From the NCBI GenBank assembly GCA_013365325.1, contig JABVXV010000173.1, positions 1-64,000 of the forward strand: a stretch of 64,000 nucleotides of DNA. The letters run 5' to 3'. This stretch comes from Dipetalonema caudispina (Eukaryota > Nematoda > Chromadorea > Rhabditida > Onchocercidae). Numbering within the stretch: position 1 is the first letter of the stretch; each line of letters starts with the position of its first letter. Both the position numbers and the translations under genes were made by a program. Shown one piece after another: positions 26,757 to 39,560 of this stretch. The notes under the pieces were generated by a model that had not been told where the DNA came from, ran no database searches, and worked only from the letters and a program-made list of their open reading frames with translations.

Positions 26757-29700
26757 TCATACTAATGCAGCTTCGTATTCCAGACCAAATCGTCCCAAAA
26801 ATCTGACATCAATCCGGAATAAACCTAAAAAAAGAAAAAGATCATCAGAAAAAGATCATTGGAAACAGCTAATCTATTTAAATTTATTAATATTATCGAA
26901 TGATTCAGCTAGTAATTTTGCAAATACAATATGAAATTGCTTAATTAAATTTGAATTTAAAGCAAAGGAACGGAAAAATAATCATTGATTTAACAAATTA
27001 TTTCGCTAACCGTATTCACCCCAATTTCGTCCGTATGAATTTACAGCAGTCCAATAAAATATTTGATCATTATCATGACCCCATCCAATAATTCGTACAA
27101 CATGCCAATAGATAATTCTATTCGTAAAACCGCTTTCCGGATAAGGAGTATAAATTCCTGAAGTATTTAAGGATAGTAGAGAATATAAGGTATTATTTTT
27201 CTCTTCTTCCTAATTTAATCTAAACAATTTGGTGATGAAATGAACGATTCATAGTTATCCATTTTCTTTTCTCTTTTTCCTCTTGCATATAGTTTTAAAT
27301 TGAGTAAACAAAAAAAAAAAAAAAAATGAAAAAAAGAGAGTTTAAAATTCGTGTAGGTGTATTTCAATATTAATTCACTTTAATTATTTAATATGCTAAT
27401 ATAGTTTGAAAAATAGAAATTCTTATAAAGCAAATGCATCAGTTACTTTTGGCAGATTTACGATAGTAAAAATAAGTTTTACCATGGGTATAGTGTAGGA
27501 ATTCTTCAGCAACCGGAAAAGCCATTGTCATTGGTCCAAAAAGATAAAGTTCTTTTTTCAAAATTTGTATTGTCTAAAAAAAGAAAATTATTATATTGGT
27601 CAAATTTGAATTATTTGTGAGTAATTAACCAAAAATTTTACCCATGAATGAAGGGAAATCTGCTATTTATATGTAAATCTTAGAGATAATATAAAATTTT
27701 TCAAAAATTATATAAAATTAACGAAAAACTGACAAAATGAATATATGTAATATGAATACTTAAAGTATATTTGTACTGAATAATTGCTAGATTTTTAAAT
27801 CAGCACAACGCAACTACGATAATTTTGAAATTTAGCTGCGAAGGACAAGGAATGAAGAGAAAAAGAAAGACTATTTAATGCATAGCAAAACATAAAAACT
27901 TAAGAGTATATATTGTAAAAAGTATTTAAAATAATAAAATGTTATGGAAGAGAGAGAAAAAAGAGGGAATAATGTCATCGTTGCTTACAGTACCTCTTGG
28001 ATGGATGATAGTTCTTTCGTTTTATTAACAATTTCAGTGTTGAAGTAATCCATTACTGCAGGAACAACAATATTACCGTATCCACTTAATGGTAATATAC
28101 GTGGTACCATCGCATATGCTATAGATGCTGGAAAATGAAAAAAAAAAAAAAATAATAAGATTATATTACACTAATTTAGAAATTTTCTAAAAAAAGAAAA
28201 TATTTAATCTGAAAATCTAAACTATCGAAATTTGTTCAAAAACTTTAAATACTTCCAGTGATTGGTGGAAAAAATAAGAGAAAGTTGATTAATATTAAAA
28301 AATTAAAATCATCCAAATCAACAGTTTTTCCTAATGACACCATAACCGAATACAGTATATCAAATGGGGCTAAAAAATGTTTCAATCCTTTTATTCATCT
28401 TTCGTTTTGATAAATTAAAATAAATTTACGATGGTATGCATTTAATCGTGCTACAGACGGAAATAAAATCGTATCTTAATTACCTGATTATATTATAAGC
28501 TAGAAAATAAAACTTTTTCAAAACATTTCGTAACAAATATATATTCCTTTATATCAATTAGTTAATTAATTAGTAACCAATTTTTGTGTTATTGCAAGTT
28601 TATACGCTACTTATTAAATGAAAATGAAAGATATCAAAAAGAAAATGCAATACCGTAATGTTTATCGTTAAAATAATCATTCCGATAATAAATCTTTTGA
28701 CATTTACGATGACATTTTTGTTGTTTAGTACTTTGCACAAATTTCAGCAATGGACATGGTACACCACATTCGATATCATACGGATAAGGTCGACATCCAT
28801 CACGTCCACCTATATTATTTCATCGTACTGTTTTTATCTGTTTTAGTTTCAATTTTTAATTTAAATTTATTTTCAAGTAATATCATTACTATTTTACGAA
28901 AATTTTAAGAATTCTAAAATCAATATCTAAGTTATATATGTATACTGATATTTAATCCAACTTCACAAAAATTTTGGAAAAATTTAAAAAATAATAATAA
29001 GATAATCATTAACTAACGAACCTGTAACAATTCCTTCATTAACCCAATAAATCATAGCTTTCAATGGATCACCGCCGACACATGTACCACATTCAGTACA
29101 ACAACTAATGATATCATCTGGGCTAAGTATTACTTGTACAGTACCATTTGTTGCTATACATATACGATCCGATGCTACGCCAGCTACTGCTACAGCCTAA
29201 AAATTAAATTATTAACAAAAAATTTATAATTATTGCACTTTTTTATTTTTTTTTTCTCAAATTTTTTGGTACAATTCATTGGGAAATTCTTCAAGTATGT
29301 AAATGAGTATATTAGTGACAAAATTAAGTGTAATATATACTATTTTTACCAATACTATGTAATATACACCAAAGCAGTCTTTAATTTTTCTAAAATTTTT
29401 AAGCATTGATAAAATGAATTTTCGATCAGTAATAATTCTTCTAATTTTGATGCATCAATAAAAAAAGAATGTATCCACAAACGTATAGAAATGCTTCGAT
29501 TACCACCGATAAGTGGTAATACTTTTTGTTAAGTAAACAGTGCTTTACATTTACTGCTAATTTGTTAAGCAATAATTTATGAAGAAATAATTAGTCATTG
29601 CAACAGTTCTATGGTAAACAGATTTTTAAAAACATTTTTACAGTGATTGTTTTGTAAGTGTGAAGTAGTAAATATTAAAAAATACTAACATAGCATGATC

Positions 29701-32290
29701 CACAACCACCTTGGTTTGGTACATCATGTATTGAGGAACACTGTGGCCATTTTTTCCGAGAATCAAATTCGTCAGGAAGTTGTGCAGTCGGAAAATCATT
29801 TAATTTTCTAGAAATAAATCTAGAAATAAAAAAAACAAACAAATTATTAAAAATGTACTACTTCCTTTCTTTATAATCCCAGTGTTAATAATTGCATTTT
29901 GCTATAAAATTTTTAGTGAACATTTTTCGACGAAAATTTTAGTATCAGAGGTTAGAGTTCTAATTAACAGAATGCGAAGCATCAATATTGTGAATTGTTT
30001 TATTTACAACATTTCTTGATAGACTGGGAAAAAAAGAAATGGGGCTAAATTATTAGTTTACTCTACAAAATTTTCTCCATTAGCAGAATTACTAGATTTA
30101 TTTGCAGATATAAAAAGCGAAATTTCGAATATCATTTAACTCTCCACTGTAAACTAAATATAACGACGCTAAGTTTGCTCCTTAACTTACCGTATTTTTT
30201 TCATAATTATTAGCCTAATGATCAGTTAACTTTCTTGACCACCTTATTCCTACGATTTGATGAGCATGTAGCAGTAATTAGTAAAACAAATGAGAACGAA
30301 GAAATTCTTAAACGAACTAAAAAATTAATTTTCAAAAATTCAATTACAAGTTCTACTATCAGTTATACCTGATGTGTTGTCTCATAAGATTAGATTCATG
30401 AAACTTGTAAATATCATCAATTAACTTTCTATCAATAACTCTGCTTTTATCATTTATAGAATTTTTATTGAGAGTAGGATCGGGCGTAATTGGTCGTAAT
30501 CCAAATGGATTATATTTTGCCTGCAATTAATTAATGAAATCTTTCTTTTGATCAAAATATTACTACCAGATTTTACAAACATATTATGTCATCTATTTTT
30601 TTCTGAAAATTTATTATGTAAACATTTTTAGCATTCATTATTTATGAAAATCTTTAATCTTAATATGCGACTCATCCGTTTTTATAATTAACAAATTTAT
30701 TCCCTATTATAGAATTGGATGGCTTAAATTTTACCTTCCATTTGAGATTTGGCGATTCATTTATTGTTTGTACGAGTTTCTCAAAATACTTTTTCATTTC
30801 ACGGGATTTTTGAAATTCATGAAATTCGTCTTTTTGATGACCGTTCCACAGAACAAATATTAATGAGTACAGTAATAACATAACTAAAAATACCTTGTAT
30901 GCAGAAAAAATTATAATACGAAGAATTGTAAAAAATTTAACTTTTATTTATCAAAATTTTCATCCATTTGTCTTTACAAACGATTTTTGATATTACTTCA
31001 ATGGATTGGCGTATTTGTTCCGATATAGATGTATGATAATTACTATTCCTAACGATACGGAATATAACGAATTTCCCAACCGAAACTTAAATTTTTTTTT
31101 TGTCTAATCAAAAAGAATTTAAAATTTGCTACCTTCATTAGTTCCAATCATTGCAATTAATTTTTAAAACTTTCACGTCAAATGACAAGATTAACACATA
31201 TTATTTACATCCATCATTTTTGTTTCGTTTTGTTGCTTAATGAAATGCATCAGACAGTAAAACGTACCTATCACAAATGAATCGTTATTAAATGAAACGG
31301 AATTCCATAATTACTATTTAGATTTTCAGCATGAATTTCCAGGAGAGATTCAAAATTGTAAATGAACTAAACTTAGGATAGTTCAACGAAAAGTAATTGT
31401 GACAATTAATTTGTCAATTTTCCTATCATTTGATTATATATTAAAAGATTATTAGCACTTTGTTCCATATCTGTGCAAATCTTTCCATAAACGAACATAA
31501 AGTTACATTATTAAGTAGTTAAAGTTTGGAAAATTTATAGGAATATCACAGAAAGCAAAAATATTATTGTTGCAAAGAGAAAACAAAAAATGATGAATGA
31601 TTTGATCCTAAAGTATTACCGCATTAAATTATAGTGATATCAAGTTGTACCGATCAACAGAAGATTAATTAAAGATGGACAAGCATGGTATGGTTACATT
31701 TAGTATGATTAGATATAAAACCCATAATATGATACGATTAAGATATGGTATAACTGTATCACACCTTACAGTAAGACAGATTTATACCATGGTATGCAGT
31801 ACGCTACATGATATAAGTATATTTCGGTATGCAGTAAGATGTAATATAATTATGTTGCATACAGTATGGCGATATAATTATACAACTGCATACAACTCGA
31901 CATGATATAATTACGACAACATCGTGGTAAATGCTCAAGATATTAGATATTGGCACGGTGATAAGGTGGAAATATTGGAAGGTAAGATGTTAAAGTTTTC
32001 TAAAATTTTTCACAATTTGAGAGATTCCCATTACTACTTCGTGCTTCTATGTAGTACTTAAGTTAATAATCAAATATATTTATTTGATTCTCGAATTACT
32101 TCTCGCTATTTTTTATGGCTTTTAAAAACAGTGTAAACAACTTTATAAAATATAATAATCAATACATACCTAAAGTTAGTACGACAATAATTATAATATA
32201 GAGACGCCCGATGCAATATTTGCGAATACTGCAAAACGGAGAGCATAATCCGGAAGAAGAAACTGATTCGCGATCCCTCATGCACAACAT
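26757..32290 (-). CDS. Membrane-anchored cathepsin B-like cysteine protease (C1A)
   Basis: Papain-family (C1A) peptidase of cathepsin B type, expected in a secretory or endolysosomal compartment. Ten exons on the minus strand (32170-32290, 30735-30883, 30369-30520, 29690-29819, 29022-29196, 28654-28809, 27994-28127, 27483-27573, 27011-27157, 26757-26824) join in perfect phase to 440 residues. Residues 1-29 carry Cys and basic residues; 30-53 are one hydrophobic segment (LYIIIIVVLTLVMLLLYSLI and on), suggesting a type II anchor. The propeptide has NLKWKAKYNPFG. The mature start is LPDEFDSRKKWPQCSS. The triad is present: Cys183 in GGCGSCYA, His388 in WHVVRIIGWG, Asn409 in VNSYGRNWG. Odd points: Trp is Tyr after both the catalytic Cys and in the NSW motif, and the occluding-loop region (YDIECGVPCP) lacks the His-His pair that gives cathepsin B its dipeptidyl-carboxypeptidase activity. 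An alternative start at Met42 would leave a short signal-like segment. Confidence 0.92.
31675..31925. repeat. Degenerate TATG/GATATAA-type tandem repeat in cathepsin intron 1
   Basis: Short words such as GGTATGCAGTA, GATATAATTA and ATGATATA recur irregularly over about 250 bp. The plus-strand frame running through it is a by-product of the repeat. It lies in the first intron of the cathepsin B-like gene (30884-32169). Confidence 0.6.
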
Positions 32291-32300
32291 ATGTCCACAC

Positions 32301-32308
32301 CTGAAAAT
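32301..32308 (-). promoter_or_regulatory. Putative trans-splice acceptor of the cathepsin gene
   Basis: On the minus strand an AATTTTCAG sequence ends 10 nt before the ATG at 32290. This is the usual arrangement for spliced-leader addition in nematodes and supports the chosen start. It could instead be a cis acceptor for an unseen upstream exon. Confidence 0.55.
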
Positions 32309-33009
32309 TTTTTTTGAGTTTGAAGAAATAACTAAGTGCCAAATTTACAGTAACAGATAAAAAATTACCTAAATATTTACATTAATATTTATTTTTAAAA
32401 ATCGGCAAGTTTTTCTCAGTAAACAAAATTTCCTTGCATTATTAAGAATTTTTGGCTGTTCCTGAATGATATCATCTTCACAAAGCAATTAATTAATATG
32501 GATATTTTGAATAATGTTTACGGTGCCAACCTCAAACATTTCCCCTTCATTTATTTGCTAATTAATCAGCTAAGAACGCCTCATGTAGTTGGTAATTTAT
32601 CAATAAAATATGGAATGAAATGAAACTTTCATCATCTGAAATTTATTCGAATATAATTCTCAACGGATAGAATTACTGACTTCAAATATCAGCGATTAAT
32701 TAATTTTAATTAATTCATGAAGTTGTAAAAATTCCGTGCTGCAGTGGTAGTTTAAAGACTTACAACAATGGTTGAAATTTTTGGATTACTGTTAAAGAAA
32801 GAATTACTAAGTCAGAAGTATTTGTTTACGATATTTAAAATGATATACGATATATCATCGTAGTATATCTATCGCTCATTTCAAAAAAAATTACCAGACA
32901 CAATTTGAGCAGTATTCTACTTAAACAATGTTATCAATATTTCAGTTGGTTTCAAAAACAATCCGTCGATGACAAAAATTTTGCCAGTTTTTAACAAATC
33001 ATCAAATTG

Positions 33010-33050
33010 TTCCTCATTAATGAGCCATGAAACGGACTATTAATGAGGAA
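33010..33050. repeat. 12-bp perfect inverted repeat
   Basis: TTCCTCATTAAT (33010-33021) is followed 17 nt later by its reverse complement ATTAATGAGGAA (33039-33050). It could form a small hairpin or be a palindromic protein-binding site upstream of the cathepsin gene. Confidence 0.75.
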
Positions 33051-33688
33051 GCACTTTGAAAAATCGTTAAAAAATTGAAAAATTTCGGCACTGGTCAATA
33101 TAAAACAAATAATGAGATATTTGCAAAACAAGAAATTGCAATTGAAGAGAAAAATGGATTCTTTTTAAAATTTTATATTCAAATAAGGACGAAGGAAAAA
33201 GGCAAAGAAATCATCCCAAGTTTTGACAAAAAAGTTATACTGCTTTAATTTTAAATCAAATTTTATCCTTTTCTAATGCAGAAATCAATTGAAAAATATT
33301 ATTATTTTAATAGCGAAGAAAGGAAAAGAATTTTTCACTTTTATTAATAAAAGCAAAAATAAAATGACAATACGAAAAAAAGAGCAAAAATAATAATAAT
33401 TGTCGTAATAATGACATGTTTAATTATAATTCATGACAAATTAGCAAGCGACACTGTGTTTGTTGCAAAATTATCACTGAAAACAACTTTCGCTATCATC
33501 ATGTAATCAATGAATGTATTGCTATTATTTGTCAAAGAGAAAAAAGTAGATATAGCAATAATATCTTATATCAAAAGTATTCATGCATTTGAATTAATTT
33601 AAAATGAAAAAATTTAAATTAAAACTATTTTATTGTTATGTTATAAACAAATTTTCATTTCCTTCTTATCACTACTAATTAAATAAAA

Positions 33689-33780
33689 TTGTCAGTGTTA
33701 TCATTAGCATTAGATGAAACTATCAATGTCATCATTAGGACTATGTAAAACTGTTAGTGTTACCATTAGCACTTCGATAC
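33689..33780. repeat. 31-bp minisatellite, three degenerate copies
   Basis: Three units start near 33689, 33720 and 33751. They share the pattern TGTCAGTGTTATCATTAG / TATCAATGTCATCATTAG / TGTTAGTGTTACCATTAG at a constant 31-bp spacing. Confidence 0.75.
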
Positions 33781-35084
33781 GATAAAATTCTAAATTTAAG
33801 CAAAAAAAGTAAAATATTGTGACTATAATTCCTAAGGAATCAGTAAAGCATTAATCCAATTAGTTAATTTTATTACTTAAATAATATTTAGCTTTCATAT
33901 CAAATAACAACAAAATAGTAGGAAATTACACAATTAAAAAAATTGTTCTATTTTAATAAATTTCCCGTTTTTTTGACCTTTGTTCATTTTGTCAGGTGGA
34001 TAATTGCCAAAGATAGTTTAAGCTAAAATACACTCATTCAAAGAATGTGTTCATTAATAAAAATGAATACAAAACCACAATTAAACTATTTCTGTTGATT
34101 ACTTCTAGCATATAAAATAAACAATAACAATAATAATAATAACGATGATGATAGATTATTAGCGATTTGAAGTAATATATCATTTCATATTATTAACTAT
34201 TACATATTACATGTAGACATATATCATTTCAGTTAATTTGTTATGAAATGAGCATAGGTATTATTGCATTTGCATAAATATGCTAAACATCTTTGTATGA
34301 ACATTGACTACTTTATTAATTTTTAAATAAAAAAAATTATAAACAGAAAATTTTCAGAAAAGAAGAAAATAAAAAAAGAAGAAGGAAGAATGATAACATA
34401 TAAACAAAAAAAAAAAAAAAAAAAGCGTTAAACGGATAAAATTACAAACCAAAATTCTCCAACAAAAAAGAAATAAAGAAAAAAAGAAAGATGAAAGTAT
34501 AAATGTAAGAAATATTGAAAGAGAAATAGCACTTATCAAAAAAATTCATTTATTAACAATAATTCAATGTAGTCTATGTATTTAGGATTGATCTTCTGAT
34601 ATTCACTCAAAACGAAGTAAAGAAAAAAGTAAAAAGAAAGGAAAGAGAATTTTGCAAGGAAAGGAAAAATAGCTATTTTAACAGCTGTTGTCATAAATTA
34701 AATTGTTGTTAGTATCTCTTCGGAAATTAATTCGTCATTATTATTAAGTAATTAAAATTTTTTTCCTCAGTAAAATTGTCAATTATCATTATTAAGAATG
34801 TTTCCTAAATCATAGGCAATTATATATTTTAACTTATAAAATTTTTGAAGCATTTCAACTATTGTTAGTATATCAATTCACAAACAAATCCATTGTCATT
34901 GTTAAATAATTTATACATTTTTTTGAAATCATTAGATGTAATTACAAAGAATGTTTGCTACACTACGAATAACTATGTAACTCGATTTCCAAATTTTTTT
35001 TCTTAAAAAATTAAGGAATTTATTTTAGAATTTAAATTATTTAATTTAATAGTATATACTTCAAGATGATATTAGATAATTAGG

Positions 35085-35400
35085 ATGCTAACGTTGATGA
35101 CCGACTGGTTATGACGGGTTTTATGGCTGTTTACGAAAAAGGTTCAATTCCCCATCAAATGCAATTGCCTATGACGAGAACTCATGCACCACTCATAGCA
35201 GCTGTGCTGAAAAGTTAACCTCTTAACCATTTCCGAGGCAAATAATTGATTGGGAAGCGTTTGGACTTCTCATCACCTAATCTGGCCACAGTTTGACGCC
35301 ACCGTGGAAAGTAGCCTGGTGGATGAGTTACTCCGGCTTTCTAAAAACAAGTGGTAGTTGGAAATGGGGGGTCTTCTCCAGGCGTTTTCCTTCTATTTAC
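35085..35400 (+). mobile_element. SINE-like element with tRNA-type Pol III boxes
   Basis: This unit is clearly richer in G and C than the flanking DNA. TGACCGACTGGTTATGACG at 35098-35116 resembles the D-arm/A-box of tRNA-Ser or tRNA-Leu, and GGTTCAATTCC at 35141-35151 is a close B-box match. A cloverleaf cannot be formed well (poor T stem, partial acceptor stem), so this is not an intact tRNA gene. The body after the B box, about 240 bp, is unrelated to tRNA. That layout, a degenerate tRNA head plus a non-tRNA body, is what a tRNA-derived SINE looks like. No clear target-site duplication was identified, and the 3' limit is approximate. Confidence 0.45.
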
Positions 35401-36252
35401 AATTAAAAATGACACAGTTCGAACTCAATCCTCTTTATACAACATACGCTTGTTATCAGAAACAACCAAAAGGACTGAAAATTCATTTATTTAGACAGAA
35501 AGAATCAAATTATACAGTTTATCACAGAAGTTAAAAGAGGATCAAAAAACAAACAAAATCAAATGTTCCCAAACACAAAACAGTAGCAATATCCATGAAC
35601 AAATTTTCCGTGAGATCAGGAAAACTATTGCTCGATTCCTAATTCAATGAAAACTTTGTATTTGCTATACGTCGGAATTATTACAAACATTTTATGAAAG
35701 TGGTTTTCTAATATCATGGGAGATTTAGTTTTCTGATTTTTCTCCTCATTGCACTTAAATACCCAAACGGTAGCATGAAGCCGTGATGAAAAAAAAGAAC
35801 AATTGACATTAGAAAAGAAAGTTCTTGAGCCATCAAAACTTTTGATACTCATTTGTATAAAAGCAAAGAGAAGATAAAACTTATCACCACTTCTGGACCA
35901 GGGAAACAGCAAGCATACTGAATACTTCAGTTCCAGAAATCGCTATCTCACGATGCTTCCAATGCTACTTTTTCACGCTTCTCCCCTAAAATTAGCTTTT
36001 ACTGTCACGAAAGCAAACAGTAAGAGATAATACTAATGATCCGAGAGAAAACAATGACTCAGCCAATATCGCTGATAAACTTCTTTGGTCGGAAGTATTT
36101 AAAACGTATTTCGAGATACATGTAAGAAAATATCCTATCAAGATGTAACCTACTAATTGAGTTGTTTGTTAACTCCGATACTGCCCACACATATGACGTT
36201 TTCCTTGATTGACTCATCACAAGATGGTTTACTAGCAGACTTGTGAAAAATC

Positions 36253-38490
36253 TTAAAGTGGTCGTGTCATTATCAGTTGATAGAGAGACTTACTTAGTGC
36301 TTCAGGAATCTTCGCAGGTAATGGCTCCGAGGAGACTTCTGGCAAATCAAGCACTCCTTCATTTTCTATTAATGCTGCAAATTCTTTTTCTACTTCTTCC
36401 AAATCATCTTCACCAAGCTTACCACTGAGCATGTTTGATATTTCCTGCAAAAAGCATTACTAAGTATTCAAATATACATTTTTAACACCTATTCACAACT
36501 CAGTATTCAAGTGTAAAGTAAAAATGAACAATTAAAATTCTTTACCATACAAGGAATCTGACTTACTTCCTGAAATTCGGCTGCTTCCTTTGTTTCATCC
36601 ATAATTCGTTCGATGTCATCAACAGAAATCATCTGGAAGCACAAATATCATAAGTGAATCACTAAGCAAAAGTGACTGAAATGAAGTGGGACGAAAAAAA
36701 ATTAAAACAGTAGCAGCAAAATTAATTAATAACAACACAAATCACCAAAGTTTCAAATCTTCAACTTCTAATATGAATTTTTAGCCGTTTCGAAGAAACT
36801 CGATAATCGTAAGTCCGTCCTGCACAAAACATTCTATATAACAAATATAAATTGAAATACCTAAACAGTTCCAGAATTCTTGTCAAATCTACTCATTTTT
36901 TAATAATTTGAAGATGCATCTGCAAAAGTTCCCTGTAATTTCGACAACATTTATAAATTCAAAGAGTATTTGAATAATTTAATTACCTGGTTCATCCGCT
37001 TCAAAACTTCGTTACCATGCCTCAGCTGTTCCACCACTTTCTGCTCGATGACGGCAAATTCCAAATCATTCACCTTTAAACATGCTTCTATTTTTTGGTA
37101 CTACCGGGAAATTACTGTAGACTCACTTGACTTTGATATAAACTATTTGAAACTTTCATTTCTCCTATACTTTTGATAAAATACAATAAAAAAGCCACAA
37201 AGTCTTGGCAAATATTGCCGAAATATTTCGCAAATAAATACCATTCTTTCAATCATATTGAGCTGTTGCAACATTTTTTCAGTCACTGATTCTTGATATC
37301 TTTTCCTCTTTAGAATTAATAAGGCACGACTGAAAACCAAATTCGTAACTTTTGAAAAATACTTAATTAAATAGAAATGGAAAAGACCACTGGTTGATCT
37401 TCGAGATGATACTACGCCTAGATGTGTGGTGATGGTAGAATATATATGATTTTGAGTGCCGTGGAATAAAATTGAGATCAATTTCTTAGGATCAACAAAT
37501 TTGGAATAAATATTCTAAACTTATGACTGTGCAGTTCGCCTTGTAAATGAAGAATATGAACCTGAAGTATAAACAAAAAAGAGGAATTCTGTTATGTACA
37601 AAAGGAGTAGTTGGTTGGATAAGAGATTCAAGATTTGGAAAAAAATAAAGACGAAAAGTTTACTCTTTTTTGTTGGTTTTTACCAGCTGTTTGGCCAGTT
37701 CCTTTTCGCGTTCCATTTGCTTCTCATTCCTCCTTATATACTGCTTCATTTTGTCTCTTTGACTTTTTAACTGCTGCAAATTAAATTTTGGTTTAAAAAG
37801 GAGAAAAAGAAAAACAATGGCAAGTTTTCTCATGTATTTTATCCTTTTGCTAGAGGTCTTTTTTTCTTGAAGAATCTTGAGATAAGCAAAATGCTATCCT
37901 TTCATAGATCGAACTGTCATCGTTTTGGGAAATGACAATGTCTATAAGATTGAAGTAACGGACCCCAACCTCAAAATTTAGCTAACGTTAAGAAGGAACT
38001 TGAAAACCAATAAGTTGAAAAAGCTAAAGTTGAAACAACAGTACTGTTATCTTCCTTGTAAAATGAATTTCACAAGAAAGGGAATTGTCTTGAGAATTTT
38101 CTTACAAATATCAAAATCGATGGGTTCTGGAAAATAGCAATCACATACGATTCATTTTCGAAATGAATCAATCACATTTAAAAACCTGGGATTTTCGGAA
38201 ATTTCTCTCAAAATTCACGTGAGGATTTAATCTAATAAATTTTGGAAAAACGAAGAATGTATATCTAAGATTTTACTTTTCCAACTTTGTTAAAAAGATA
38301 TTTAAAATAAACGAGAACCTGAGTTTGCATATATTTTCATTATAAACATGAATAGGAATCACATAACACCTAATTCTCATTTCTAAACAAATGGAAACCT
38401 TAAACAAAGCAAATTGTTAACCAAAATGGCTTGGTCCTGTTGCGATATGGGTGGCAGCGCTGGCCGTTGTTTACCGAATAAATTACCCAT
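36253..38490 (-). CDS. vps-20: VPS20/CHMP6, ESCRT-III subunit
   Basis: CHMP6/VPS20 is the myristoylated ESCRT-III subunit that links ESCRT-II to membrane remodelling on endosomes. Seven exons on the minus strand (38422-38490, 37684-37773, 37521-37561, 37242-37329, 36987-37073, 36567-36632, 36253-36444) join in phase to 210 residues, close to the roughly 200 residues of the human protein. The start is MGNLFGKQ, with Gly2 available for myristoylation. The basic helix contains QRDKMKQYIRRNEKQMERE, then RALLILKRKRYQES and DDIERIMDETKEAAEFQ. The tail has LDLPEVSSEPLPAKIPEAL, matching the CHMP6 C-terminus. The third exon (about 14 residues between KQL and RALL) is the least certain; the family normally has about seven residues there. 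No clear trans-splice acceptor sits close to the ATG. Confidence 0.95.
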
Positions 38491-39560
38491 AATATTTTTT
38501 CGATTAGTTTCAATGACGTATTATACAAAATCTCACATATAAAATCTGAAATTGAAACACACAATTGGATATAAACAATTGAAACAAAAACGTTTTTCTT
38601 CAAGAAAAAAGAAAAATTGCACAATTTCACCAATTGTTCAATATCAGACTTTAGTTGAAGTAAATTAGTCCAGGTTTAGCATTTGATACCAATACACCAT
38701 TCTTCATAGAGATATAATGTTTGCTACTTTCTGTAATTCAAATCTGATATTCCATTATCAGTTTTTACTGCTCAAATTGATATAGCAAATGAAAGCACGT
38801 ATTAATGTCAAATAAACCTTCTCTTCAGTGCTACACATTAGGTAATATTTTAGTGTTAAAAATCAAATCTTACCATTTTATATGATACATCATCTAAGAC
38901 CATATTTCAAACACTATTCTATTATATTAATGTCTAACTCACTTATAAAGAAGTAAAATCCATCCCGAAAATTTAATGCTGTCATGACATTGCATGCCGA
39001 AGTATATAGCCTTACAAAGTTCGAGCAGTGGTTTCATATAAGTTGCATTTTCCGAGTACGCCAACGAGTGGATTGCTCTATTCGTGTTGTTAGTTGTATT
39101 GTGTTGTGTCGTATCATAAAGATTTGAAGGGAGACTTGCGAAACACTGATTTTAGATAAAAATGAATTCATGCAATAACAAAAATTCTAATATCATAAAA
39201 TAGATGATGAAAGAACAAACAGACAACGAAAACAATGACAGGTATGCAGAAGGAATCAGTGGATGCTTAAATGAAAGACAGCTATTATATGCTTTCTTAA
39301 CAATCTCTGTTTGAATGTGTTTCTGCTAAATGTCACTAACCTAAAAGTGTTAGATATCGTCATTCAATTTGATTTATTAAAGCAACAAAATCTCTTTCTT
39401 CGAAACAAATACCGACGAGAATATCTAACACAAAAAAAAAAAAAAATCAAGAAACAATTTTCTAAGCGCCAGACATTCAGCAAAGGATGGACAACAAACA
39501 ATAAAGCTTTCACTCTATCACCATAAGAAGAGAAACCTTCTTTCCCCTTATTCTCTTTTC
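38491..39560. other. Gap between the HORMA and VPS20 genes
   Basis: About 1.07 kb between two genes of the same orientation. AT-rich, with no coding exon recognised. It should contain the HORMA gene's 3' UTR and the VPS20 5' region. The distance is long for a classic nematode operon gap. Confidence 0.6.

Larger units (their letters stand above)
32309..36252. other. Intergenic region between the cathepsin and VPS20 genes
   Basis: AT-rich DNA upstream of the cathepsin gene and downstream of VPS20. It contains a 12-bp inverted repeat (33010-33050), a 31-bp minisatellite (33689-33780), poly-A runs near 34410, and a more GC-rich SINE-like unit (35085-35400), listed separately. No coding exon with family resemblance was seen on either strand. 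Confidence 0.6.

Noticed and set aside
31675..31905. Plus-strand open frame of 76 codons inside the cathepsin intron
   Set aside because: Explained by the degenerate TATG/GATATAA repeat, and opposite to a well-supported gene.
35093..35164. Intact tRNA-Ser or tRNA-Leu gene
   Set aside because: A- and B-boxes are present, but the T stem does not pair and the acceptor stem is only partial, so a SINE head or tRNA relic is more likely.
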